64,000 nucleotides of DNA from Burkholderia aenigmatica (GCF_902499175.1 NZ_CABVQC010000001.1:62001-126000), one strand, 5' to 3'. Shown: positions 17,299 to 26,853, counted from the first letter of the stretch. Numbers and translations are program-made. The notes: generated from the sequence alone by a model not told the origin.

Positions 17299-17640
17299 TC
17301 AGCGAAAGAACAACTCCCGCATCCCGAACGTGTGATGCGCTTCGGCCGCCATCAGCACCATGAGCACCAGCAGGCACAGCGGCGGGATCAGGATCGCGTA
17401 CACCAGCGCCAGCCGTTCCCACATCATGTGCATGAAGATCGACACGATCAGCCCGGCCTTGGCGATCATCAGCACGACGATCAGCACCCAGCGCATCAGG
17501 CCCTGCACGTTGAAGTAGTCGACCAGGTACGAGAACGTGCTCAGCACGAACAGCAGGCCCCAGATCTTCAGGTAGAGGCCGATCGGATGCTGCTGGCCGT
17601 GCGCGGCGTCGGGTCGATCGGCGGGATCGGTGTGCTCCAT
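17299..17640 (-). CDS. Cytochrome oxidase subunit IV-like protein
   Basis: The 113-residue protein has three hydrophobic helices (IWGLLFVLSTFSYLVDYF, WVLIVVLMIAKAGLIVSIF and LVYAILIPPLCLLVLMV) and the HMMWER motif seen in caa3/bo3-type subunit IV (COX4_pro/CyoD-like). It probably stabilises the oxidase core in the inner membrane. The ATG at 17640 follows the subunit III stop by 7 bases, making it the last gene of the oxidase operon. Confidence 0.85.
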   Translation of the reverse strand: MEHTDPADRPDAAHGQQHPIGLYLKIWGLLFVLSTFSYLVDYFNVQGLMRWVLIVVLMIAKAGLIVSIFMHMMWERLALVYAILIPPLCLLVLMVLMAAEAHHTFGMRELFFR

Positions 17641-17647
17641 GGCTGCC

Positions 17648-18367
17648 TCACCACAAATAGAACAGCGCGAAGATGAACACCCACACCAGGTCGACGAAGT
17701 GCCAGTACAGGCCGGCAATCTCGACGATCTGGAAGTTGCCGTGTTCGGTAAACCCCGGCTGCAGGATCTTGCGTGCGATCAGCAGCAGGTAGATCACGCC
17801 GCAGGTCACGTGAAAGCCGTGGAACCCGGTGATCGTGAAGAAGCACGCACCGAACTGCGCCGCGCCGAGCGGGTTGCCCCACGGGCGGATCCCTTCACGG
17901 AAGATCAGGTTGCTCCATTCGAACGCCTGCAGCGACAGGAAGGTCGCGCCCAGCAGCGCGGTCGCCAGCAACAGCGCGGCGGCGGGTCGCGCGTTGCGCC
18001 GGTAGCCGAAGTTGACGGCCATCGCCATGGTGCCGCTGCTGCTGATCAGCGTGAACGTCATGATCGCAATCAGCAGCAACGGCACTTCCACGCCGCCCAC
18101 GCTGAGCCCGAACACCTTCGCGGTATCGGGCCACGGGGCCGTGGTCGACATGCGCACCGTCATGTAGCCGATCAGGAAGCTGCTGAAGATGAAGGTGTCC
18201 GACAGCAGGAAAATCCACATCATCGCCTTGCCCCACGGCACCCGGAAGGCTTCGCGGTCGGACGACCAGTCCGTGACGATGCCGCGCCAGCCGTCGGGCC
18301 GCGCGTCGGCGGACGGGGCCGCAGGCGATTCGGCCGCGGATTCGGTATGAACCGTGGGCGCGGTCAT
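17648..18367 (-). CDS. Cytochrome c oxidase subunit III
   Basis: A 239-residue COX3-family protein. It starts with a polar, alanine/proline-rich cytoplasmic tail (about 50 residues), then five helices with typical motifs: FLLSDTFIFSSFLIGY, LQAFEWSNLIF, FFTITGFHGFHVTCGVIY and YWHFVDLVWVFIFALFYLW. It is a structural subunit of the heme-copper oxidase. The start codon at 18367 overlaps the stop of the preceding gene by four bases, indicating translational coupling. A second, shorter subunit III-like gene lies directly upstream. Confidence 0.92.
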   Translation of the reverse strand: MTAPTVHTESAAESPAAPSADARPDGWRGIVTDWSSDREAFRVPWGKAMMWIFLLSDTFIFSSFLIGYMTVRMSTTAPWPDTAKVFGLSVGGVEVPLLLIAIMTFTLISSSGTMAMAVNFGYRRNARPAAALLLATALLGATFLSLQAFEWSNLIFREGIRPWGNPLGAAQFGACFFTITGFHGFHVTCGVIYLLLIARKILQPGFTEHGNFQIVEIAGLYWHFVDLVWVFIFALFYLW

Positions 18368-18975
18368 GGCGCGGCTCCATACAGCGGCCCGCAGATCGCG
18401 GCGACGATCCCGGGGGTCAGCCACCACATCGCCGCCAGCAGCACGAGCCAGACGGCGAGCAGGAAATGCCAGTAGAGCGCGCACAGCGCGATGGCCCGTT
18501 GGACCCGGAACGGGTCCGCGCGCCGGAGCTGCGCCATCGTCACACCCCACGCCACCAGCCCGCCCAGCACATGCACCCCGTGCAGGCCGGTGAGCAGGTA
18601 GAGGAAGCTGTTGGACGGATTGACGGTGACGGTCTCCCCGGCCGCCGCCAACATGTGCCACGCAGTCAGTTGCCCGATCACGAACACGGCCGCCAGCACG
18701 CCGCCGGTTAGCAGCCACACCGTGCGGAACAGGCCTATCCGCCGGGCACGCTGCATCGCGATGCTGGCCAGCGCCAGCGCGCCGGTGTTCCACCACAGCA
18801 GCGCCGGATGCGGGATCGGCTGCCAGTCGGATTCGCGCATGCGCATCGCATAGGCGAGCAGCAGCAGCGAAAACAACGTCGTGGCCACCGCCATGAAGAC
18901 GGCCAGCCCCGTGCGGCCCGCATTCGGCAAGCCGGGTGGCGCATCGGGAACGAAGGGGCGCGGCAGCGTGGTCAT
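18364..18975 (-). CDS. Second cytochrome c oxidase subunit III-like protein
   Basis: A 203-residue membrane protein with five helices and COX3-family signatures: SNSFLYLLTGLHGVHVLGGLVAWG and, near the end, LCALYWHFLLAVWLVLLAAMWW (quoted in parts). It overlaps both neighbours by four bases, so it is translationally coupled inside the oxidase operon. Operons of some alternative caa3-type oxidases carry two subunit III-type proteins, possibly a divided or duplicated subunit. Its separate role is not known from sequence. Confidence 0.85.
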   Translation of the reverse strand: MTTLPRPFVPDAPPGLPNAGRTGLAVFMAVATTLFSLLLLAYAMRMRESDWQPIPHPALLWWNTGALALASIAMQRARRIGLFRTVWLLTGGVLAAVFVIGQLTAWHMLAAAGETVTVNPSNSFLYLLTGLHGVHVLGGLVAWGVTMAQLRRADPFRVQRAIALCALYWHFLLAVWLVLLAAMWWLTPGIVAAICGPLYGAAP

Positions 18976-20732
18976 TCGTGTGCCTCGCCGGGGTGCAGCG
19001 TCGGGCGGGCCGCTTCAGGTTCAGGCGCGGTCGCCGGCGGCTGGTTCTGCGGCACGAAGTCTTCCTCCTGCCCCGGCGGACTGTATTCGTATGCCCAGCG
19101 ATAGACGATGGGAAGCGCCGCGCCCCAGTTGCCGTGTACGGGCGGCGTTTGCGGTGTCTGCCATTCGAGCGTGGTGGCCCGCCACGGGTTGCCGTCGGCA
19201 CGCCGGCCGCGCACGAGGCTCCACGCCAGGTTGAACAGGAACAGCAACTGCGCCGCCGCGACGATCAGCGCGACGATCGTGATGAACGTGTTGAGCGTCT
19301 GCGCCGAATGCGGAATGAAGCTGTAGCCCTGATACGCGTAATACCGCCGCGGCATGCCGAGGATGCCGAGATAGTGCATCGGGAAGTAGATCGCATAGGT
19401 GCCGACGAAGGTGATCCAGAAATGCGCGCGCCCGAGCGTGTCGTCGAGCATGCGGCCGGTCACCTTCGGGTACCAGTGGTAGAGGCCGCCGAACACCACC
19501 AGGATCGGCGACACGGCCATCACCATATGGAAGTGCGCGACCACGAAATACGTGTTCGACAGCGGGATGTCCACGCTCACGTTGCCGAGGTAGAGCCCGG
19601 TCAGCCCGCCCAGCACGAAGGTGCTGATGAAGCCGATCGCGAACAGCATCGGCACGGTCAGGTGGATATCGCCGCGCCACAGCGTCAGCACCCAGTTGTA
19701 GACCTTGAGGGCGGTCGGGACGGCGATGATGAGCGTGGTGGTGGCGAAGAAGAAGCCGAAGTACGGATTCATGCCGGCGATGAACATGTGGTGCGCCCAG
19801 ACCACGAAGCTCAGCGCGCCGATGATGACGATGGCCCACACCATCATCCGGTAGCCGAAGATGCTCTTGCGCGCGTGCGTGCTGATGAGATCCGACGCGA
19901 TGCCGAAGGCCGGCAGCGCGACGATGTAGACCTCCGGATGCCCGAAGAACCAGAACAGGTGCTGGAACAGCAGCGGGCTGCCGCCGGCATGCTTGAGCGT
20001 CTGCCCCATCGACACCACGGCCGGGATGAAGAAACTGGTGCCGAGCGTCCGGTCGAACAGCATCATCACCGCCGACACGAACAGCGCCGGAAACGCCAGC
20101 AGCGCCATGATGGTCGCGATGAAGATGCCCCACACCGTGAGCGGCATGCGCATCAGCGTCATGCCGCGCGTGCGTGCCTGCAGCGTGGTGGTCACGTAGT
20201 TCAGGCCGCCCATCGTGGCCGCGACGATGAAGATCGCCAGCGACACGAGCATCAGCACGATGCCCCATTCCACGCCCGGCGTGCCCGGCAGGATCGCCTG
20301 CGGCGGATACAGCGTCCAGCCCGCACCGGTCGGCCCGCCCGGCACGAAGAAGCTCGCCACCAGCACCAGCACGGCCAGCAGGTAGACCCAGTAGCTCAGC
20401 ATGTTGAGAAACGGGAACACCATGTCGCGCGCGCCCAGCATCAGCGGGATCAGGTAATTGCCGAAACCGCCCAGGAACAGCGCCGTCAGCAGGTAGATCA
20501 CCATGATCATCCCGTGCATGGTGACGAACTGGTAGTAGTGGTTCGCGTCGATGAACGCGAACTTGCCCGGAAAGCCGAGCTGCAACCGCATCAGGTCCGA
20601 CAAGACGAGGCCGACCAGGCCGATCGCGATGGCCGTCAGCGCGTACTGCACGGCGATCACCTTGTGGTCCTGGCTCCACACATAGCGGGTCCAGAAGCTG
20701 TGCGGGACGTGGTCGGTGTGCGCATAGGTCAT
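18972..20732 (-). CDS. Cytochrome c oxidase subunit I
   Basis: The 586-residue catalytic subunit has twelve or so helices with the heme-copper ligands in place: the low-spin heme histidine in TMHGMIMVIY, the CuB region WFFGHPEVYIVALPAFG with its Glu-containing channel end, the paired histidines of WAHHMFIAGMNPY, and the distal VVAHFHMVMAV pair. It reduces oxygen to water and pumps protons. The start at 20732 is 13 bases after the subunit II stop. Subunit II carries its own cytochrome c domain, so the complex is of the caa3 type. Confidence 0.96.
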   Translation of the reverse strand: MTYAHTDHVPHSFWTRYVWSQDHKVIAVQYALTAIAIGLVGLVLSDLMRLQLGFPGKFAFIDANHYYQFVTMHGMIMVIYLLTALFLGGFGNYLIPLMLGARDMVFPFLNMLSYWVYLLAVLVLVASFFVPGGPTGAGWTLYPPQAILPGTPGVEWGIVLMLVSLAIFIVAATMGGLNYVTTTLQARTRGMTLMRMPLTVWGIFIATIMALLAFPALFVSAVMMLFDRTLGTSFFIPAVVSMGQTLKHAGGSPLLFQHLFWFFGHPEVYIVALPAFGIASDLISTHARKSIFGYRMMVWAIVIIGALSFVVWAHHMFIAGMNPYFGFFFATTTLIIAVPTALKVYNWVLTLWRGDIHLTVPMLFAIGFISTFVLGGLTGLYLGNVSVDIPLSNTYFVVAHFHMVMAVSPILVVFGGLYHWYPKVTGRMLDDTLGRAHFWITFVGTYAIYFPMHYLGILGMPRRYYAYQGYSFIPHSAQTLNTFITIVALIVAAAQLLFLFNLAWSLVRGRRADGNPWRATTLEWQTPQTPPVHGNWGAALPIVYRWAYEYSPPGQEEDFVPQNQPPATAPEPEAARPTLHPGEAHE

Positions 20733-20745
20733 GGCATCTGCTCCG

Positions 20746-21897
20746 CTACGGCTGGGCCGCGGTACTGGCGGGCGGCGTCCCGCCTTGCGCCTTGATATAG
20801 GCCACCAGCGCGGTCAGTTCCTGCTCGCTCAGGTCGAAGTGCGGCATGATCGGCGAGAAGCCCTTCACGACGCGGGCCGTCGGATTGCGGATGAACGCGC
20901 GCAGATAGGCTTCGTCCACCGTCGCGGTGCTGCCGTCGGCCATCGTTTCGGTCTTGCCGTACAGGCCCTTCCAGGTCGGACCGACGAGCGGGCTGCCGTC
21001 CACGGTATGACAGGCGACGCAGCCCTTGCCCGCCGCGAGCGTCTTGCCCAGGTTGACAAGCGCCTGCGCGCTGCCACCGGCAGCCGCGGGTGCGGCCTGC
21101 ACGTGGGCCAGCTGCTGCTGCGCGAACGTGGTCTGCTGCGCCAGCCAGCGCGAGAACGCGGCTTCGTCTTCCACCACCACCACGCCGCGCATGCTGGAGT
21201 GCCCGATCCCGCAGAGCTGCGCGCACAGGATGTCGTAGCGCCCTGCCTTGGTCGGCGTGAACCAGAAGGTCGTCACCATGCCCGGCACCATGTTCATGCG
21301 CGCGCGGAACGGCGGAACGTAGAAGTCGTGCAGCACGTCGCGCGACCGCGTCAGGACCTGGATCGGCCGGTTGAGCGGCAGGTGCACTTCGGGCGTCTCG
21401 ATCAGGTAGTTGTCACGGCCGTTGGGGTCGGCGGGGTTCAGGCCGAACGGGTTGTCGTTGCTGATGTAGCGCACGTCCGTCGTGCCCAGCTTGCCGCCGG
21501 GGCCGGCGAAGCGGAAGCGCCATTGCCATTGCTGGCCGAGCACTTCCATTTGCAGCACGTTGCGCGGCGGCCGGATGTAGTCCGCGTAGACGAACAGCCC
21601 CGGTGCCAGCAACGCCGCCACGCCGACGGCGGTCAGGCCGATCAGCCACCATTCCAGCTTCCGGTTATGCGGTTCGTAGGCCGCGCGATGCCCGCTGCGG
21701 TGGCGATAGCGCACCAGTGCGACCACGATGAACAGGTTGATGGCGATGAAGAATGCACCGGTGATGACGAGCGTGATCGTCAGCATGTCGTCCATGCGCA
21801 CCCAGTTCGACGCGATCGGCGTGATCCACCACGGACTGGCAAAGTGAAACCCCACCGCCAACAGGATGATCAGGACCAGGGCAATCGCAAGGGCCAT
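20746..21897 (-). CDS. Cytochrome c oxidase subunit II with fused cytochrome c domain
   Basis: The 383-residue protein has two N-terminal helices (residues about 1-25 and 40-65, 85-105), then a cupredoxin domain with CuA ligands His190, Cys225, Cys229, His233 and Met236. The usual C-x-E-x-C glutamate is replaced by Gln227. A C-terminal monoheme cytochrome c domain follows (CVACH near residue 297, and a later Met in FSPIMPHFD as sixth ligand). It takes electrons from periplasmic carriers to CuA. First gene of the five-gene oxidase operon. Confidence 0.95.
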   Translation of the reverse strand: MALAIALVLIILLAVGFHFASPWWITPIASNWVRMDDMLTITLVITGAFFIAINLFIVVALVRYRHRSGHRAAYEPHNRKLEWWLIGLTAVGVAALLAPGLFVYADYIRPPRNVLQMEVLGQQWQWRFRFAGPGGKLGTTDVRYISNDNPFGLNPADPNGRDNYLIETPEVHLPLNRPIQVLTRSRDVLHDFYVPPFRARMNMVPGMVTTFWFTPTKAGRYDILCAQLCGIGHSSMRGVVVVEDEAAFSRWLAQQTTFAQQQLAHVQAAPAAAGGSAQALVNLGKTLAAGKGCVACHTVDGSPLVGPTWKGLYGKTETMADGSTATVDEAYLRAFIRNPTARVVKGFSPIMPHFDLSEQELTALVAYIKAQGGTPPASTAAQP

Positions 21898-22248
21898 AGG
21901 CCGCCTCGCTGCGTGTCACCCGCCGGAGCCGCGAACGCGCGCTCCAGGCGTCAACGTGCCGCCTTGCCGTCTTTCGTATTGTTATTTTGGCGGCAGTCTG
22001 CCAGGACCGATTCGTCTGGCGTTGCAGGCGGCTCTAAAGAAAAGGTAGTTCGCTCCTCCCTATCGCGCAAGACAGTGGAAGCGCGAAGCGCGCCCCGGTA
22101 CGAGCCGCGAGAATGACGGTTTCGAGTGGTTGCTTCACGTGCGGCAATGCCATGCGAAACGGCCACCTCCGGCGTCAGTTGCCGAGGCGGCCATCGCTTG
22201 ATGGGCACCGGTTATTCAGAGTCGGCGCATCGGGAACAAAACGCCGCG
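21898..22248. other. Promoter region of the oxidase operon
   Basis: About 350 bases upstream of subunit II. No gene is recognised, and I could not identify a specific regulator site. Confidence 0.4.
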
Positions 22249-22764
22249 TCAGTCCACCGCGTTCTGCCTGCGTCGCCGTTCCAGCATGCCGTAGGTGACA
22301 GCCGCCACCACGCCGAACAGCAGGTTGGCCAGCAACGGTCCGGAACCGCGTTCCGAGACGAACCACGGGAACACGGCCGTCATCACGTAGAAGTTCCACC
22401 CATACGCGACGAGCCCGAACGCCAGCCCGATGACCGCCTCCATGCCCACGCTCGAATCGAAGCGGAACGGCGCCATGATCGCGGCGAGGATCATCCCCAT
22501 GATCGCGCCGAGCACGTAGTGCAGAAACAGCGCCAGCGCGACGATTTCGAGGTTGAATTGCGACATCTGACCGAGCGCGCTGCGGCCCATCACCATCGCC
22601 GCGATCTTGTGGGTCGGTTGCCACGGGCTTTCACCGATCACGAGGGTCGACCAGAAGAATTCCAGCGCGATCACCAGCGCACCGCCCGCAAGACCGGCCA
22701 CGGCAGCGCAAAGCCAGTCGGGTGTACGCCGCTCCCAATGGTGTGATTGAATGTGCAGTTCCAT
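22249..22764 (-). CDS. Conserved multi-spanning membrane protein of unknown function
   Basis: A 171-residue protein with four or five hydrophobic segments: WLCAAVAGLAGGALVIALEF, EIVALALFLHYVLGAIMGMI, AVIGLAFGLVAYGWNFYV and PLLANLLFGVVAAVTYGML. The start at 22764 is preceded by a strong AAGGAGG. I recognise no enzyme motif. It lies upstream of, and in the same direction as, the oxidase operon but about 350 bases away, so functional linkage to respiration is only a guess. Confidence 0.75.
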   Translation of the reverse strand: MELHIQSHHWERRTPDWLCAAVAGLAGGALVIALEFFWSTLVIGESPWQPTHKIAAMVMGRSALGQMSQFNLEIVALALFLHYVLGAIMGMILAAIMAPFRFDSSVGMEAVIGLAFGLVAYGWNFYVMTAVFPWFVSERGSGPLLANLLFGVVAAVTYGMLERRRRQNAVD

Positions 22765-23178
22765 ACGACCTCCTTGCTGACGGTTCCACTTCAGCAATCA
22801 TGTTCAGAAGGCACCACGCGCGCAGGTCAACGGCACGTTCCTTGCGCACTTCGTCATGGAAGACAGGAGTCCTGACGCAAGGGTCAGAAGCCCTGCGCGG
22901 TGCCTCGCACCGCGACACGCCGCACCACGTTCGGCATCGGCGTGTCGGCAGGCGGTGGGCGCGCGGTGTTGTTCTGTTGGTTCACCGGTCAGGAACGACG
23001 CTGATACGCCGTGACGCACGCAGCCCGCCACGTCGCTGCCTGCGCGCGCCATGCAGCAACGCCCGAGCCGCTCGCGTCGAGACGCAAGAGCCTGTCGCCC
23101 TGGGTCGCGGCAATGCGATAGCGCGCCCGGCGGTGTGCGTCGACGCGCTCGGGCGTCGTGCGTGCCGGTATTCGCGTT
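22765..23178. other. Intergenic region, no gene recognised
   Basis: About 414 GC-rich bases. Several open frames overlap here, none with a family resemblance or credible ribosome binding site. Confidence 0.4.
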
Positions 23179-23688
23179 TCAGGGGAAGATCGGTGTCGTA
23201 GGCTCGCCACCCTCCAGGTCGGCCGTCGGAAAATGCTGAGCGACCATCTGCTCGATTTCCTGCTCTCGCAATGGCGGTACGTCGGCCATGATCAGGATCT
23301 GGCCTTCCTTGATCGCTTCACGAAATCGCTCGAGTCGCGCGTTCGGCTCGGCAATGCCGATCATCGCGGCCGTCCACGCGCCGAAGCCCGCCCCCATCAC
23401 CGTCAATGCGACGACGGCGCCGCCCGCGATCACGAGCTCCGCAGGGGGGAACACCAACGCGACGAGGCCGATCAGCGCGCCCGTCGCACCGCCGAATGCG
23501 ACGCCGCGCTCCAGCGCATGCACGACATCGCTGCTCTGCAGCAACGATGCTTCGGGTAACTGATCGAGTGTGACGCTGTGATTCGCGAGAACGTGGATAT
23601 GACGCCAGATGATGCGCGCGCGCAGCAAGTCATCAACGATTGCCTTCGCCATCGGCGTATCGGGTACGAGGAAATAAAGGCGTCTCAT
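23179..23688 (-). CDS. DUF1269-like membrane protein
   Basis: The 169-residue protein starts MRRLYFLVPD and contains a central glycine-rich hydrophobic hairpin (GGATGALIGLVALVFPPAEL and VIAGGAVVALTVMGAGFGAW) flanked by soluble parts, ending in a proline/acid tail. This is the DUF1269 pattern, small membrane proteins often linked to stress responses, with no defined reaction. The ATG at 23688 was chosen because it begins the conserved RRLYFLVPD strand; AAGGGG lies upstream. Confidence 0.75.
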   Translation of the reverse strand: MRRLYFLVPDTPMAKAIVDDLLRARIIWRHIHVLANHSVTLDQLPEASLLQSSDVVHALERGVAFGGATGALIGLVALVFPPAELVIAGGAVVALTVMGAGFGAWTAAMIGIAEPNARLERFREAIKEGQILIMADVPPLREQEIEQMVAQHFPTADLEGGEPTTPIFP

Positions 23689-24049
23689 GTTGGCACCCCT
23701 TTTTGCCATCAACGACTCTTTTCATTTTATGTCAGCATTGGCGACGCGCTAGGTGCTTGCGGGTCAGTACCGACGCCGCATGCGCGACGCATGACCTGTT
23801 GCACCGCACGCACGATACGGTCTGGCGATCTGTTGCAAGGCAGGCACCACGAGCAACGTCAAGCATGGCCTTTCTTGCCGAACGACAGACACCGCCATGC
23901 GCTCGGGCTGTGCCGAACGTCCGATCACCGCGGCCCGATGCGGTCGCTCAACCCACGTGGCAGGGGCTGGATAGGAGCGGTTGGCGCCGATCGCCGTCGA
24001 TCGATGCGGGGCCCGCGTGGCACGCTGGGTCATTCGCCCCTGATTGACG
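23689..24049. other. Intergenic region, no gene recognised
   Basis: About 360 bases upstream of the DUF1269-like gene. Nothing recognisable on either strand. Confidence 0.4.
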
Positions 24050-24265
24050 CTATCCGCGCTTGCGCAACGGCTCCAACAAGTCGCGCAGGCCGTTGTGATC
24101 GATCTCGTGCATCAGCGCGAGCTGCCGGCCGATCTCACCGCGCGGGAACCCTTCGCGGGCCAGCCAGTTGAGGTAAGGCCCGGGCAGGTCAGCAATGAGT
24201 CGTCCCTTGTATTTTCCGAAGGGCATGGTGACGGTGACGAGGTGTTCGAGGTCTGGATTTTGCAT
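24050..24265 (-). CDS. DUF3820 family small protein
   Basis: The 71-residue product reads MQNPDLEHLVTVTMPFGKYK, then GRLIADLPGPYLNWLAREGFP and GEIGRQLALMHEIDHNGL. This is the DUF3820 family, defined by MPFGKYKG and LPxxYLxWL motifs and found in many proteobacteria, some fused to exonuclease-like proteins. No enzymatic role is established. The ATG at 24265 gives the standard family length of 70-75; the frame is open for 80 more codons upstream without homology. Confidence 0.85.
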   Translation of the reverse strand: MQNPDLEHLVTVTMPFGKYKGRLIADLPGPYLNWLAREGFPRGEIGRQLALMHEIDHNGLRDLLEPLRKRG

Positions 24266-24579
24266 GCGGGTATTGTGCACGGCTTTCCGCTCGTGTCGCA
24301 TGCCGAGCGATTGAAGGTCGGGATTTCGGCCCTTCGCGGGAGACGGCTTCGTGACGCAGCGCCGGGTTGACGGCAATCGCTCACCTCCGGCCGGCGGCGG
24401 CCGATTACCCGCCGGATCGAGCACCGGCGGATACGGATGAGTCGGCCGGATTGACGCGTGGACCTTCGAGGCGGCAATACCGCCTTCAACGACCTCGAGG
24501 AAAGGACGCTGCAAACCGCCTGTGCCCCGTTTCTGGCCTGCTAGACTGGAATTCCCCCCTGCAAACGATGGAGGGAATC
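24266..24579. other. Divergent intergenic region
   Basis: About 314 bases between the DUF3820 gene and the plus-strand small gene. No further gene seen. Confidence 0.4.
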
Positions 24580-24768
24580 ATGTTGTCCGTCTACGTCGTG
24601 AAGACCGGCGAGCAATTCCTGTGCACCGCCGAGGATGGCGATATCGGCATGGCACCGGCGGTTGAAGATGCCACGTCGTTTCTTTCGTACGAGGAAGCGG
24701 AAAAGGCAGCGCACGTGCATGCCGACCCCGGATACGAAATCGTGGCCGTCTGCGTGCTCAAACACTGA
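24580..24768 (+). CDS. Small conserved hypothetical protein
   Basis: A 62-residue soluble protein: MLSVYVVKTGEQFLC, then an acidic AEDGDIGMAPAVEDA and YEEAEKAAHVHADPGYEIV, ending VAVCVLKH. The start ATG at 24580 has GGAGGGA directly upstream, a strong ribosome binding site. No domain is recognised; the strand-helix-strand rhythm suggests a compact alpha/beta fold. It appears monocistronic. Confidence 0.65.
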   Translation: MLSVYVVKTGEQFLCTAEDGDIGMAPAVEDATSFLSYEEAEKAAHVHADPGYEIVAVCVLKH

Positions 24769-25055
24769 GATGGCGCCCGCTGCCGGGCGCTCGGCGAGGA
24801 AGTGCGGCTCGCGGTTCCGCTGGCGCCATGCGGCATGGGTGGCGCGATTGGCTGCGTCCGAAATTGCCTGCGAACGGACCGATTGCGGGTCGGGATGCTC
24901 ATGATGGCGGCACCCTGTGCGTCAACAGGCCCGCGGTGTGAAGTACGACGCAGCGCACGCGCGACGCGGAACGCGCCTTTCCGGAGACGCGTGACATCCG
25001 GCGCGCGCTCCCCGAACGCGGCACGGCCAGGAATCGAACCGTCGGTGCTCCGTTT
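24769..25055. other. Intergenic region, no gene recognised
   Basis: About 287 bases between convergent small genes. It contains a tRNA T-arm-like string near 25030, which is not supported as a tRNA. Confidence 0.4.
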
Positions 25056-25373
25056 TTATCGTCTGGGGCCTTTCATGCCCTCCGACTCCATGGCCGCATG
25101 CCACTCTTCATTCGCCTCGATCGGGTCCATCGCTTCGTCAACCGACGCGGTTGCGCGCTCGGCGGCCGCTCTGGTTTCATCTGCCGGGGAAGCGACATCG
25201 CTGTCGCCGTCGCCCGGGGGATGAAGCATGTCGTTGAGCATGGCGCTCAACTCCGACGTGTCCCATGGCAGCCCACGCCGAGTCCGATCCTTGATGTAGT
25301 GCCTTACTTCCGCGTCCTGCTCCACGGTCAGCGGCAGCCCTCGGAAGGTGCTTTGGGGACCAGCGTCGATCAT
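25056..25373 (-). CDS. Small conserved hypothetical protein
   Basis: The 105-residue product begins MIDAGPQSTFRGLPLTVEQD and continues VRHYIKDRTRRGLPWDT, ELSAMLNDMLHPP, then an acidic, alanine-rich linker and a polar tail. It is soluble and probably partly disordered at the C-terminus. The ATG at 25373 is fixed by a CAGGAGA about eight bases upstream. No function is recognised; similar short proteins are common in Burkholderia. Confidence 0.65.
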   Translation of the reverse strand: MIDAGPQSTFRGLPLTVEQDAEVRHYIKDRTRRGLPWDTSELSAMLNDMLHPPGDGDSDVASPADETRAAAERATASVDEAMDPIEANEEWHAAMESEGMKGPRR

Positions 25374-26277
25374 CGCATTCTCCTGTTTCATGGCATGTTC
25401 AGTGTACTCGCCATCGCAAGCACGCGAGCCACGATTGCTGCGCCCTTGCGTCGGATCAAACGTGCGGGCTCGACAGGCCGGCGGCGGCCACAATGCGTCG
25501 CTCCCCAGCAGCGTTTCGGACATCAGGGCGACCGTTCCCCCCGGCAAGCAGCCGTTCGACCAATGTGACGAGCGTCGCAAGATCGACTGTTTGCAGCAGA
25601 GCCGACGCTGGCATCCTCCCGCTGCATTCGTCCGGCATTTCCGTGCACGCGAATCATCTTCGTTCGCGCGCCATCCGATGGCGGCCCGCCCGCCTCTATT
25701 CTTAAAATAGGACGATTGATTCAAAAAATCGAAACCCGATTGACACGTCTGAAATTACACGGATTTCATTGGATTTTTTATTTCGAAAAATAACTTTACG
25801 TCGCCTTGTAATCCGTCAATCGTCCGTCTATGTTCGTTCAATAACGAATAGTCTTGCTCACCAGGTTGTCGTGGGCCTGCTTTGTGTCCGGGGGGCAGTC
25901 GGTAGTTAACGAAGGGAAGGAAGGCGACGACTATGGACACTTGCTTCATGCGCACGGTCTGGACACCCTAGGTCTCCATCTTCAAGCATCCACTCGACTG
26001 TACGGCCATCCCGCGCGCCGGGTGACGTCACGCCTGCGCGTCTGCTTGATCACTGGCAATCAATGGGCGTTACGTGACGCGCCGAGGGAAGCCGGTCGTA
26101 TATCGCCACCAAAATCGTAAAGCCTGGCTACAACGGATTTCGCCACCCGATAGTCGCCAAGCGAAACCGTGCCTGTTTTCGATTCCTGCTAGTGGATGCA
26201 TGCAGTTCGATCAGTCAAGGAAGCAAACCGCCCCGCTTGATCAAGTTAAGCGCCCGATTCATGACTTGGAGATGAAC
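25374..26277. other. Long intergenic region, A/T-rich centre
   Basis: About 900 bases without a recognisable gene. Bases around 25700-25860 are clearly richer in A/T than the surroundings, as expected for a promoter or H-NS-silenced stretch. Frames here are short and lack family resemblance. Confidence 0.4.
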
Positions 26278-26853
26278 ATGAAAAGCAAGCGTCTAAGCGT
26301 TCTGTCTGCAACAGCTGTTGCCCTTTTATCGCTCAGTGGTGCCGCGCAGGCCGACGGCCTTTGCTCGAACGCGATGCTAAAGGGAGCGTTTGAGTTTATC
26401 GGTCACGGAGAGATTCTTGGATTGATCGGTGCCGACGGCAAGGTGCATCCCTACGCTGCGCCGTCGATCCTCGATGACGTCGCGCTGGTGACGTTCGACG
26501 GTACGAGCCATTATTCACGCACCGATTTCGGGGTGATCGGCGGCCTGCCGAAAGGTGGGCAGACGACGTTCAATCCGCACCAGACCGGCACCTACACGGT
26601 GAACGCCGATTGCACCGGCACCATGAACACCGTCTATACCACCGGCGGATCCGTGCCGGCCGGCGTCGAGACCGATCTGAACATCGTCGTCGCTGCCGAC
26701 GGGACGTTCATCGAATCCGTTGTCTACAAAGCGGTCACCGTGTCAGGTGAGAGCGCGGATGGTGTCGTAAAGTGTCCGCCGAATTGCGTGCAAGGCGTAC
26801 AGGAGACCTTTGAGGGTAAAAAAATCTTTGTGCGTCGCGAAAACCACGATTGA
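26278..26853 (+). CDS. Secreted protein of unknown function
   Basis: A 191-residue precursor with a clear Sec signal peptide (MKSKRLSVLSATAVALLSLS, cut near AAQA-D). The mature part has four cysteines (LCSNAM, ADCTGTMN, KCPPNC) and an alternating-strand pattern (VALVTFDGTSHYSRTD, TGTYTVNADCTGTMN), suggesting an all-beta exported domain. The second ATG (26278) is preferred because GGAG lies six bases before it. No family is recognised with confidence. It stands alone between two long spacers. Confidence 0.75.
   Translation: MKSKRLSVLSATAVALLSLSGAAQADGLCSNAMLKGAFEFIGHGEILGLIGADGKVHPYAAPSILDDVALVTFDGTSHYSRTDFGVIGGLPKGGQTTFNPHQTGTYTVNADCTGTMNTVYTTGGSVPAGVETDLNIVVAADGTFIESVVYKAVTVSGESADGVVKCPPNCVQGVQETFEGKKIFVRRENHD

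Noticed and set aside
18936-20795. A 619-codon plus-strand frame opposite cytochrome oxidase subunit I
   Set aside because: Histidine/arginine-rich product of antisense origin; the minus strand encodes an unmistakable subunit I.
25015-25065. tRNA-like string (minus strand GGTTCGATTCC)
   Set aside because: The T-loop-like bases are present, but flanking bases do not pair into a T stem and no acceptor, D or anticodon arm can be built around them.
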